A stretch of 64,000 nt of DNA from Pirellulaceae bacterium (lineage in GTDB: Bacteria; Planctomycetota; Planctomycetia; Pirellulales; Pirellulaceae). Within the stretch, counting starts at the first letter, position 1. The number at the start of each line of letters is the position of its first letter. The stretch lies in NCBI GenBank assembly GCA_026004795.1, contig BPJV01000001.1, positions 434,001-498,000 on the forward strand, in the 5' to 3' direction. Below are positions 28,818 to 36,931 of this stretch, in pieces. Below the pieces are notes generated by a model. The model did not search any database and was not told the DNA's origin. It saw only the letters and a list, made by a program, of their open reading frames with translations. Position numbers and translations under genes: made by a program.

Positions 28818-29123
28818 TTACCCGGTTCGCGATGAATCTAAGCGTTTCACAATCCATTCCGGGTCACGTCGACAGTCCAAGATCGCATAGATGTCAATGG
28901 TCTGGTTCTCGATGACATCATACACAGCGAAGGGGAATCGCTTGGCGAGCATTCGATGGAATCCTTCAGACCTCTCGTGAATTCCCGCGTATATCTTCAG
29001 TGATCTAACATCGGCCTGGATGCAATCGAGAAAGTAGTCACCAAGTCCAGATGCGATCTTTTCGTAGAACCTCCATCCCTGGCGCAAGTCCTCCTTCGCC
29101 GATTCAAGTAGCCGAATCTCCAC
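28818..29123 (-). CDS. ParE/RelE-type toxin
   Basis: 101 residues with the ParE fold signature: ESAKEDLRQGWRFYEKIASGLGDYF, then HERSEGFHRMLAKRFPFAVYDV and a last strand IYAILDCRRDPEWI. Such toxins poison gyrase or cut mRNA; which one cannot be told from sequence. The start overlaps the end of the antitoxin gene by 20 bases, the usual sign of coupled translation in a type II toxin-antitoxin pair. Both lie on the reverse strand, wedged between two group II intron pieces on the forward strand. Confidence 0.88.
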   Translation of the reverse strand: MEIRLLESAKEDLRQGWRFYEKIASGLGDYFLDCIQADVRSLKIYAGIHERSEGFHRMLAKRFPFAVYDVIENQTIDIYAILDCRRDPEWIVKRLDSSRTG

Positions 29124-29337
29124 GTAGTTCCCTCCGCAGGTCGGCGATGGCTATATCCCAGTCGATGAACTTCAGTTTCCCCTCGGCAGCGAGGCGTCGT
29201 CGTTCGTCCAAGACTTCTTTGTGCCATTCTGGAGAAGGCAAATCGGCGGGTTGTTTTGAGATGTCTGCCCAAAGCAACTCCATCGCCTCCAATTTGTCAG
29301 CGAGCGTCATCTTTTCCAGTGGGATGTTGATCGACAT
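29104..29337 (-). CDS. antitoxin, addiction module component family (TIGR02574-like)
   Basis: 77 residues starting MSINIPLEKMTLADKLEAMELLW, the usual beginning of this short helical antitoxin family, with PSPEWHKEVLDERRRLAAEGK in the middle and DWDIAIADLRREL at the end. It should bind and block the downstream ParE-type toxin and bind its own promoter. AAAGGTG lies six bases before ATG 29337, which supports this start over an upstream frame extension. Confidence 0.87.
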   Translation of the reverse strand: MSINIPLEKMTLADKLEAMELLWADISKQPADLPSPEWHKEVLDERRRLAAEGKLKFIDWDIAIADLRRELRGDSAT

Positions 29338-29405
29338 ATAAACACCTTTGTGCCCGAGTCGGCTTTCTATTGTTATCTTTCTTATATCGTCGCGAACGAC
29401 CGAGG

Positions 29406-29473
29406 TCACCGAGCCGCCGCCATCAGCTCGGCCATCAATTGCGGCACCGTCGGCGGCTCCGGCGCACCAGACT
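29406..29473 (-). pseudogene. short C-terminal gene fragment at the intron 5' border
   Basis: The reverse strand reads GAPEPPTVPQLMAELMAAAR then stop, about 20 codons that look like the real end of a protein. Its upstream part is cut off exactly where the forward-strand group II intron 5' end begins (29474). I infer a gene broken by the intron or by the rearrangement that left it. The parent gene is not recognised. Confidence 0.35.
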
Positions 29474-29650
29474 GTGTAGGCCCGGCAGCGGCGTGATTGT
29501 CATGGGGTGCAAGTCCCCTGTACGAGTTCGACAATCTCAAGATGCTGATTCTACCAAAAGATGGCTCCGATTGACAAAGTACTAGACGAGTGCGGGCACC
29601 GACGCACAGCGTTGGTCGGCGGGAGGGTGACCGATCGTGGGGAGGAAGCC
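29474..29650 (+). mobile_element. probable 5' fragment of a group II intron
   Basis: Forward strand. GTGTAGGCCCGGCAGCGGCG followed by TGATTGTCATGGGGTGCAAG and TCCCCTGT resembles the start (GUGYG) and early domain I of bacterial group II introns, where a GGGTGCAAGTCCC hairpin is common. Further on, GGGAGG and GAGGAAGCCGG (29620-29650) also fit domain I style. No reverse transcriptase frame follows. The right border is uncertain and may be as far as 29800. This piece lies downstream of the 3' piece in the same direction, so the two are either two intron copies or one in permuted order. Confidence 0.5.
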
Positions 29651-29823
29651 GGCGATTGGCTGCCTAGGTGCCAGCCTGAGATCGCTGCCGGTCACATTCT
29701 CGTCCAAGCGGCGAGATGATAATGGGATGCCCCATGTTTTGCACCAGGGGTTACGAGAGGATCGATTAACGGGTAGTGGTACTTCTTCTTGACCGTGCAA
29801 GCCTAGCGCGGAGGCGTGAAAGC

Positions 29824-30045
29824 ATTTTCAATAACAGCACGCTTTCAATACCAGCACGCTGCGCAAGCAAGTGTGGTTTTTTCAATGCCAGCACGCTGCG
29901 CAAGCACGTGTGAATCGGACCGTGTTTTGTCGAACATTTGCTCACTCGCTGGCGCGGCGTTCGGGTACTGGTTCACTCGCTCGCGCATCGTGCTGGTATG
30001 TGAAGCGCGTCCTGCTTGTAGCTGGCGCGCATCGTGCTTGTTTCT
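29824..30045. repeat. cluster of REP-like direct and inverted repeats
   Basis: Two near-identical 33-base direct copies of TTTCAATACCAGCACGCTGC plus GCAAGCAAGTGTG lie at 29843-29875 and 29880-29912, with a partial copy at 29824-29841. Inverted copies follow at about 29937-29967, 29971-30002 (GAGTGAAC end, loop side CATACCAGCACGATGCGCG on the reverse strand) and 30012-30040. The core CCAGCACGNTGCGCNAGC can pair between direct and inverted copies. This kind of short motif is common between planctomycete genes. Confidence 0.75.
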
Positions 30046-30117
30046 GAGGTATTGAAACTACGTCCAGACGGCGGGGAAGGCGCGGTACGGCCGAAGGCAA
30101 ACTCTGCAGGGGCCTAT

Positions 30118-30174
30118 CCCCCAGAATTCCTGTGCCCCGGAATGCCTGTCCCTCAGAATGCCAGTGCCTCAGGT
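30118..30174. repeat. degenerate 16-base tandem repeat, about three and a half copies
   Basis: Units CCCCAGAATTCCTGTG, CCCCGGAATGCCTGT, CCCTCAGAATGCCAGTG and CCTCAGG follow one another. It lies in a gene-free stretch (29650-30376) where I see no other feature. It is too short and too varied for a CRISPR. Confidence 0.65.
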
Positions 30175-30376
30175 TGCTCCGCGGTGGCTCGTGGTGGTGC
30201 TCGTGAAGCCGACGCTGGGGATACCTGGCCGATCGTCTTGCCAGCCGCCAGCATGCACTTCCAATCTTCTGTGGAGTGCTCCGACTGGTCAGAGCCTTTG
30301 GTTCTAACTCCGCGTTTGTTCGCGGGCATTCAGCTGTCGCCAGGCAGAAAGCGAGAAAAAGGAACGCGGTCCTAAG

Positions 30377-30469
30377 TCACCGCACTCGAAAAAGCCCGAC
30401 GGCCAGCATCGCATCCGCGTTCCGACTCTTCTTGATCATCTGCTCCGGCGCGGGTCGCTTGATTCTCAT
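30377..30469 (-). pseudogene. N-terminal stub of an IS3-type transposase OrfA
   Basis: Thirty codons: MRIKRPAPEQMIKKSRNADA then MLAVGLFRVR and a stop. The pattern RxxPEQxIxKxRxADxMLAxG is the beginning of IS3/IS911 OrfA helix-turn-helix proteins. A very strong ribosome site, GGTAAGGAGGACTCTC, stands before the ATG, as in real IS3 genes. The rest of OrfA and all of OrfB are missing, so this is an insertion-sequence relic. Confidence 0.55.
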
Positions 30470-30590
30470 GAGAGTCCTCCTTACCCACGAGCCGCGTCGC
30501 TAGGCTCTCATAACACATGGGCCAGTTGTCAGCGAGCAGTCCAGACGAGGCGCTGCTGGAGGTTGTCGCACGAGGCCCGATGCGCATGAC

Positions 30591-31830
30591 CTAAGGATTC
30601 CGCTGGTTCCAGTAGATTTTTACGTTGTGGGTCTGCCGTCCGACGGCGACGATGTCGATGTCCCCATCCTGGTCCCAATCGGCCACCGTCAAGTCTTCGA
30701 TGGCGACGGATCCGGGGTCGATGAGCGTTCGATTCCAGCGACCGTTGGCTGGATCGACCGGGTCGTAGATCCGCAAGCCGCGGCGATGCGTTGCACTCTG
30801 GTCGTCGCGAACACCGAGGATCAACTCTTGATCGGGGTCGCCATCCAGGTCGGCCCAGGCCACCGCGTGTCCCCAGGCCAGTTGGTCGTCCAGAACAAAT
30901 CGCTGCCACAATTCCGAACCGGTCGCGGTCGCCTGGCGGCTGGAGGTAGACGACCACTTTATCCCCGTGCCACGGTTCGATGGTTCCGAGGACCAGCCTG
31001 CCGCTACCGAGACGGCCGTGCCGAATCTCGCTGGCACCGCGCTTCGGGGCAGGCGTTTCCTGCCCGCTGCCTATTCGCTGCAGTTCGATTCGTCCTCCGT
31101 CAGCAACTCGCAGGTGGTGGATGCCTTCGAAGCTGGCGATCAACAATTCGTCTCTGCCATCCTCATCCCAATCGACCACCTCGAAATTGTGCGTCACGGT
31201 CAGTCGCTCGGTCAGTACCTGCTGGGTCCACGCCCCGGTTGCTGGATCATCGGGTGGGGTGAGTTCCAGCAAGCGGATGCCGCGCTGATCGAACGTCGGC
31301 GGCCGCGTACCACGACCTTTCAGCGGAGCGACGACGAGTCGCAGAGTCCCGTCGCCGCGCAGGTCAGCCCAGTTCATGCGGTGCGTCGTCGGCTCCGAGG
31401 TGATCGGATGATAGCGCCACGGGCCGCTGGGGACATGCTCCAGCCAACCGATGGTCCCGCCCGAGTCGGTGTTGTTGAACTGCCAATCGGCGCCCAATGC
31501 GAAATCGACGTCTCCATCGCCGTCGATATCATGGGGTGCGAAGCACACGTTGTCGTGCGGTGCGTCGGGTGAAGCGTAGACCACATGCTCCTGCCATCCG
31601 GGATTCTCCAACCACAACACGCGATGGCTGTCGACGATGGCGATATCGAGTCGTCCGTCACCGTTCACATCGACCGGTCGCACGGCGTAACCGACCTGGA
31701 GCCGCGTGGGCAGCTCCTGGTCGCGAAACTGTGGCAGCTCGGCAGCGGGGTTTGATTTCGCCCCGCCCAGAAGCAACAGGAAGAGCAGGGCGATGGCGGG
31801 TGCCATCCGGCCGGTGCAGCGAACAATCAT
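30591..31830 (-). pseudogene. secreted FG-GAP/VCBS repeat protein with a frameshift
   Basis: From ATG 31830 a signal peptide (APAIALLFLLLLGGAKS) leads into calcium-binding beta-propeller repeats: DVNGDGRLDIAIVDSH, DIDGDGDVDFALGAD, DWDEDGRDELLIASFEG. At about 30920-30940 the frame breaks; the next frame goes on GSELWQRFVLDDQLAWGHAV, DLDGDPDQELILGVRD, DWDQDGDIDIVAVGRQ and ends NVKIYWNQRNP. Skipping one base restores about 410 residues. The role is unknown; such propellers bind partners or carbohydrates at the surface. It ends at the edge of the mobile-DNA scar and lies 80 bases downstream of the DUF3500 gene on the same strand. Confidence 0.8.
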
Positions 31831-31910
31831 GCGATGCTTCTCCTAAAAGTTCTCGTAATCCGACAGATCGCATACCAGTCAGGTGCCTCAAGCGATGAGA
31901 GAACCGGCTT

Positions 31911-32918
31911 TCACGCCGAATCGCGGATGTGGACCCAGGTGTGCACGTGCGGCTTGCCACGGAAGTACCACACCATGGTCGGCCCTTCGACTTGCCACAC
32001 GTCCCACACCTCGTCGTCGCCGATGTTCTCGTCCTTGTAGAACGAGAAGTGCAACTTGTCGACATCCTGCTTGCGCAACAATTTGATACACTCCTGGCGA
32101 TCTTGCTCGCGGAACGGCAGCAGCAAGTCGGCCATCACTTGCCGCGCCAGTTGCCGTTGGTCTTCGGTCAGTTCGCTGACCGGGATGCCGGCCAGTCCCT
32201 GATCGGTGCCTTTGAGTTTCACCGTTTCGGTTCCATGCTCGCCTCGCGATCGGCCGAGCAGTGCCATCTTGCGCTGCCTGCCGTCCAAAGCCTGGTAGAG
32301 TTCATTGGCGCGGACGGCTTGGAACCAGTAGACGTTGTCTTCGTGCAACGGGGATTCGTTGAACGATCGGGCTGCGTGGCCGTAGAAGATTGGACCGCCG
32401 AAAGCGGCTCCTTCCACGCTGTCGCCGTCACAGCGCCGAGTGACATGTCGGCCGGTGAGTACGAATTCGAACTTGCCACTGCCGGGTTGTCCGAACAGGG
32501 CGATCGAGCAATTCTTGAATCCGCCGTCGTGCTCCACCTGGTGCATCACTTTGTCGGCATATTCCTCGCTGTGCAGCCCCAGAAAGATTTGGCGAATCAG
32601 GTCTTGTTGATCGGCGTTGAAGTCCTGGCCGACGCGCACCTTGGTGATGTGCCAGTTGTTGTCGACTTTCTGCCGCAACGGATCGTCGAACGAGAAACAG
32701 CATTGCATCTTCTGTCGATCGGTAAGCGTACCGTACAATTGTTGCACCAGAGTCTCGGAATCCCCTCGTGCGGCTGCCGGTGCTGCGGTCGCGCTGCCGG
32801 CTCGTGAAGCGAGGACGATTCCCGCACCCACCGCCGCAGAACCGGCAACGAAATGACGGCGTGAAGTCGGTGCCAACGCCTGGTGACCATCGGGACCAGG
32901 TCGATCTATGCGTGTCAT
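31911..32918 (-). CDS. Tat-exported DUF3500 family protein
   Basis: 335 residues. A twin-arginine signal peptide is clear: PTSRRHFVAGSAAVGAGIVLA. The body has the DUF3500 pattern: LYGTLTDRQKMQCCFSFDDPLR, NNWHITKVRVGQDFNADQQ, CSIALFGQPGSGKFEFVLTGRH, GPIFYGHAARSFNES, and the end FSFYKDENIGDDEVWDVWQ, then GPTMVWYFRGKPHVHTWVHI. The many His and Trp near the C-terminus suggest metal or substrate binding, but no activity is known. GGAGAT precedes ATG 32918. The FG-GAP gene follows on the same strand after 80 bases, perhaps co-transcribed. Confidence 0.85.
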   Translation of the reverse strand: MTRIDRPGPDGHQALAPTSRRHFVAGSAAVGAGIVLASRAGSATAAPAAARGDSETLVQQLYGTLTDRQKMQCCFSFDDPLRQKVDNNWHITKVRVGQDFNADQQDLIRQIFLGLHSEEYADKVMHQVEHDGGFKNCSIALFGQPGSGKFEFVLTGRHVTRRCDGDSVEGAAFGGPIFYGHAARSFNESPLHEDNVYWFQAVRANELYQALDGRQRKMALLGRSRGEHGTETVKLKGTDQGLAGIPVSELTEDQRQLARQVMADLLLPFREQDRQECIKLLRKQDVDKLHFSFYKDENIGDDEVWDVWQVEGPTMVWYFRGKPHVHTWVHIRDSA

Positions 32919-33233
32919 GATAGTATCTCCATCTCCGCGGAAAGAAAAAATGTTCAGGCACGACAGGTGCGGCGATTGGCGGGACAAGTTCAGCATCCTT
33001 GGTGGGCCGCACCACGGTAATGCAGTCGCACGAGCTGCTATCCCGGCGCGGCAAATCGACTATCCCATGCTTCATTCGGCAGGAGGATGGCCAGGCGTGG
33101 TCGACGGGCGGTGGGGCGGCGCTGCGAATCGGCTCCGCAGTAACTTGCACGGCAATCGCCGTGGCGGCAGCTACAACTGCTTCCACGCTTCTCAATTAGA
33201 ACGGACCACGGAGCCGTTTGTCAAAGAAAACAG
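32919..33233. other. 315-base spacer without a gene
   Basis: It separates the permease stop from the DUF3500 start on the same strand and should carry the DUF3500 promoter. No hairpin plus T-run or other motif stands out. Confidence 0.3.
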
Positions 33234-34310
33234 CTAGGATGACGACTTCGCAAGCATGCGAAATAGCCATTCTGGTGAGCCATGCCGCAACTGGTCGACG
33301 ATGACGGCCACGATGATGATGACGCCGATGATGATATGGGTGTAGGTATTGGGGATCTGCAGCAAGGTGCATCCGGTGCGAATGACGACGATGATCAAGG
33401 CACCGATCAGCGTTCCGATCACGCTGCCCCGGCCGCCACTGAGGCTGCCGCCGCCGAGCACGACAGCAGCGATGATCTCTAGTTCCTTGCCCATCCCATC
33501 GCTAGGATTGCCATTTTTTACATCGGAGAAATACAGCAGTCCCCCCATGGCGACGAACAGGCCAGCCAAAGAGTACACTGCCAGCACCGTCAGCGGCACA
33601 TTGATTCCGCACAAACGAGCGGTCGATTCACTGCTGCCAATGGCAAATACATTGCGTCCGAAGACCGTGTACCGCAGTAGGGCAGCCACCAGACCGACGA
33701 ACACAACGGCGATCAAGGCGCTGGTTGGTACATAGGGAATCAAACCGTATTTCGCGGCGGTAGGACCGGTATAACACAGATTCTGCAACCATTCCGGTAG
33801 GTGCTCCGGCGGGGCGTAGACGGTCGACTCTTTAGCAATGATTTGCCCGATCCCCAGGAAGATGGTCATGGTGCCCAGCGTTACGATAAAGGGGACCACC
33901 CGCGTTCCGCTGATTAACAGACCGTTGAGCAGACCGCAAGCACAACCCGTCGCCGCGGTGATCAGCAGCGCCATGGCCACCTGGCTGGCAAAGCCAGGCT
34001 CGCCGGCCGCCACGGGGGAGAATTTCAGCGACGTTGCCAACACGGTTCCGCACAGGGTAAGAGCGGTGCCCGCTGACAGGTCGATACCTCCAGCAATGAT
34101 GATCATCGTCATGCCCAACGCCGGAACGGCGATCAAGGCTGTCGAGCTGGTCATCACGCGGACATTGCGCGCCGTCAGGAAATTGCCCGACCCCAGCCAA
34201 CCATCCGCCAAGGCAAAGGCGACGACGATAAAAATCAACGCTACCAACGGCCCCAATTGCGACCGGAACAAAAGGTTGAAGGCAGGAGCAAGGCGATTCA
34301 TCGATTCCAT
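33234..34310 (-). CDS. ribose-type sugar ABC transporter permease
   Basis: 358 residues with about nine to ten membrane helices, of the RbsC/AraH/YtfT family. Signatures: ALGMTMIIIAGGIDLSAGT (the conserved IDLSVG-like loop), GLLNGLLISGTRVVPFIVTLGTM, ESTARLCGINV (the cytoplasmic coupling region) and VVLGGGSLSGGRGSVIGTLIGAL. It forms the membrane channel for a pentose or hexose. The ATPase gene lies 94 bases upstream on the same strand, so the two form one operon. Confidence 0.92.
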   Translation of the reverse strand: MESMNRLAPAFNLLFRSQLGPLVALIFIVVAFALADGWLGSGNFLTARNVRVMTSSTALIAVPALGMTMIIIAGGIDLSAGTALTLCGTVLATSLKFSPVAAGEPGFASQVAMALLITAATGCACGLLNGLLISGTRVVPFIVTLGTMTIFLGIGQIIAKESTVYAPPEHLPEWLQNLCYTGPTAAKYGLIPYVPTSALIAVVFVGLVAALLRYTVFGRNVFAIGSSESTARLCGINVPLTVLAVYSLAGLFVAMGGLLYFSDVKNGNPSDGMGKELEIIAAVVLGGGSLSGGRGSVIGTLIGALIIVVIRTGCTLLQIPNTYTHIIIGVIIIVAVIVDQLRHGSPEWLFRMLAKSSS

Positions 34311-34404
34311 CGTTCTTTCGTGAACAGTTCGCAGACCTGAAATGTTCTTTGCGGAATTTCCTGTAGGCCGGGCGGGGAGTCAGGGGTTATGTTCCGGACG
34401 GCAC

Positions 34405-35901
34405 TCAGGCGTCATCAAGGCAGATGGCACACTGCATGATGGCATCCTCGGTCCACTGGGAAGCGGACCGCACCTCACGAATCGTTCCTCGAGCCATAAC
34501 GGCAATGCGATCACAGACGGCGAGCAATTCCGGCAAATAGGAACTGACCCACACTACCGTTTTTCCTTCGGCCGCCGCCTGGCCGATCATGCGATAGATT
34601 TCTGCTTTCGTTCCCACGTCGATCCCCTTGGTGGGTTCATCAAGCAGTAAGATCTCGGCGCCTTCGTGAAGGATTCTCGCCAAGGCTACCTTTTGCTGAT
34701 TGCCGCCGGAGAGCTCGGCCACCGGTTGCTGCACGCTGCGGGCTTTCACCTGCATCCGTCGCATCCAATGCTCTGCCGATTTTCGCCGTAGGCGGAGACG
34801 CAGCAGGCCGAAACGGAGGTAGGGGCGGAGGTTGCTTAAGGTGATGTTTTCGACGATGGGTAGGTCTTGTGCCAGTCCCTCCCCTTTACGATCTTCGGAC
34901 AAGAAGCCCATACCTGCTGCCATGGCCGCCCGCACGCTGCTGGCTACCGGTCGATCTTCGACCAGCACCTTCCCGGCATCGCGAGGCTGGAGTCCGAAGA
35001 GGGCCCGCAACAATTCTGTCCGACCAGCACCCACCAGGCCGGCGATGCCGAATACCTCGCCTCTCCTCACCTCGATATCGACGCTACGAGGCGTTGGCCG
35101 TGCCCTCAGACCTACGACCCGCAACACTGGCTCACCGGGCTGGTGCGGCACTGCAGGATACAGCTCGTCAACCTCTCTACCCGCCATCATGGTGATGATC
35201 TGAGCGTCAGTTACCTGGTCCAACATGCCTTCACCCGCATTGCGACCGTCGCGGAGGACGACGAATCGCTGGGCCACTTCACGTACCTCCTCGAGAAAAT
35301 GACTGATATAGACGATTCCCAGATCGCGGTGTCGCAGGCGGGCGATGATATCGAATAACCGCTGGACGTCTTTCGCCGGCAAGGAGCTGGTCGGCTCATC
35401 AAAGAGAATCAACTGAGCATCAAGCATCAAAGCACGAGCGATTTCGATCAACTGCTGCGTCGCCACCGATTGCGTCGCCACCGGCAGACGGGGATCAAGC
35501 TGGTCCAGCCCCACTTCCGCAAGCACTTGCCGTACCCTTTGCCGCTGACGCCCCCGAAACAACAGGCCGCCACCGGTACCCGGCAACCCCAGCATCAAAT
35601 TGTCTTCAACCGACAAATCGGGTGCCAGGTTCAGCTCTTGATACACGATCGCCACGCCACACCGCCGTGCCTCATGCGGACCAGCAGGCCGGTAGGGATT
35701 CCCTCTCAGCCACATTTTCCCGGCGTCCGGGGAGTGGGCACCGCTGAGGATTTTTAGCAGGGTGCTTTTTCCGGCACCATTCTCCCCAATCAACGCCAAC
35801 ACCTCGCCCCGCTGCACGCGCAGACGGACATCGTCCAGCGCGATGGTCGCCCCGAATCGCTTGGACAGATGTTCGACCTCCAACAGAGGGACCTCAGCCA
35901 T
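34405..35901 (-). CDS. sugar ABC transporter ATPase with two nucleotide-binding domains
   Basis: 498 residues, RbsA/MglA type. Domain 1: Walker A GENGAGKSTLLK, Walker B region LILFDEPTSSL. Domain 2: GLVGAGRTELLRAL (degenerate Walker A, usual in this family), signature LSGGNQQKV, Walker B EILLLDEPTKGIDVG. It powers sugar import through the adjacent permease. A periplasmic binding protein gene normally belongs to such operons but is absent on either side in the window. Confidence 0.93.
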   Translation of the reverse strand: MAEVPLLEVEHLSKRFGATIALDDVRLRVQRGEVLALIGENGAGKSTLLKILSGAHSPDAGKMWLRGNPYRPAGPHEARRCGVAIVYQELNLAPDLSVEDNLMLGLPGTGGGLLFRGRQRQRVRQVLAEVGLDQLDPRLPVATQSVATQQLIEIARALMLDAQLILFDEPTSSLPAKDVQRLFDIIARLRHRDLGIVYISHFLEEVREVAQRFVVLRDGRNAGEGMLDQVTDAQIITMMAGREVDELYPAVPHQPGEPVLRVVGLRARPTPRSVDIEVRRGEVFGIAGLVGAGRTELLRALFGLQPRDAGKVLVEDRPVASSVRAAMAAGMGFLSEDRKGEGLAQDLPIVENITLSNLRPYLRFGLLRLRLRRKSAEHWMRRMQVKARSVQQPVAELSGGNQQKVALARILHEGAEILLLDEPTKGIDVGTKAEIYRMIGQAAAEGKTVVWVSSYLPELLAVCDRIAVMARGTIREVRSASQWTEDAIMQCAICLDDA

Positions 35902-36931
35902 TAACCTCTTACTCCTGCATGTTGCATCGTTTACTCCTGCAGTTGCCTCGTTACCAGCATCATGCCCACCTCGCCAACCGTTGGTACGTCATTTTCGGCT
36001 CCCCCACCCAATCATTTCAGCTCCCCGCAACCACGCGGGGAAATCAGCTGACGGGCGCCGGCGCCAGCCATAGAGAGGGGCCCGAAGCCGTATTCTACGC
36101 CATCCGCCTACCTATTGTGACCGCTATGCTTAAGCCCCGTTTTTACCAAACGCCCGCCCCTTGCCCTGCCCCCCTCAGCGAGCCCATGCTTCCCCCAAAA
36201 GACAACTACTACCAGAGCTTTGGCCATCCAACTGTCATCATGGCATGGTATTTGCCCCTACCAACGTTATGGAACGGCCCAGAAACTCACAGAGGCGTCG
36301 CCCGGGGATCGTAGCGTGCCCGAGGCATCATGGCGTGAGGCCCAGCCAAGGCCATTAAACCCTTGGCCACCATCGGCTTGGACTTCGGTAGACATGCCGA
36401 CTAGGAGCGGCAGGGGGCACCAGCAGCCAGGCTGGCGGAGGTGTATCAGGTTGAGCTGGAAGCAGGCTCCAGGGGGGCTGCATGAGTGGCGATCAACGTG
36501 CCCGTCATGGGTTCACTGTTTGGCTGGGAACAACGGGCATTGCTTCGATTCGGCTTCCTTGCGCGGGTCGGACACCGCCGTGAACCTCCGCCCCACTGCA
36601 AGCATCAGCCGGAGCGGACGCTGACGCGACGAAGGAGGAAGCGGGATTCGCGAAGAGCGGACATTTTGCGTGGCAAGCGAGCAACAGCAGCGCGCACCGG
36701 TAGGGGTGCACCGGATCAAGTTTTTGTACCAGAAAAGGTAACGTGCAACAAAGACGGGGTGGTTGGCAACGAATATAGGGAGCGAATGATGGCAAGGGAG
36801 GACCACCTGCGGGTGGCGAAATAGCGACAAGGTGAACAAATCGTCGCCTTTCCGCGTCCTGAAGCCAACGCCCGAGTCTTCAAATCCGTATCAACAGATA
36901 CGGACATCATAGGAGAGAGGAGAGCGATACC
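35902..36931. other. 1-kb gene-free region upstream of the sigma factor gene
   Basis: No gene is supported: open frames on either strand are basic, overlap each other and lack good starts. One frame at 36486-36824 is open for 112 codons but resembles nothing. The last part carries the sigma-factor leader hairpin, listed separately. Such a long empty stretch is unusual in this gene-dense window and could hide a small RNA or a decayed gene. Confidence 0.4.
36885..36904 (+). promoter_or_regulatory. perfect hairpin in the sigma factor leader
   Basis: TCCGTATC-AACA-GATACGGA makes an eight-pair stem with a four-base loop, 27 bases before the sigma factor ATG and just ahead of its ribosome site GGAGAGAGGAGAG. 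It could be an operator or an RNA structure affecting translation. No T-run follows, so it is not an ordinary terminator. Confidence 0.5.
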
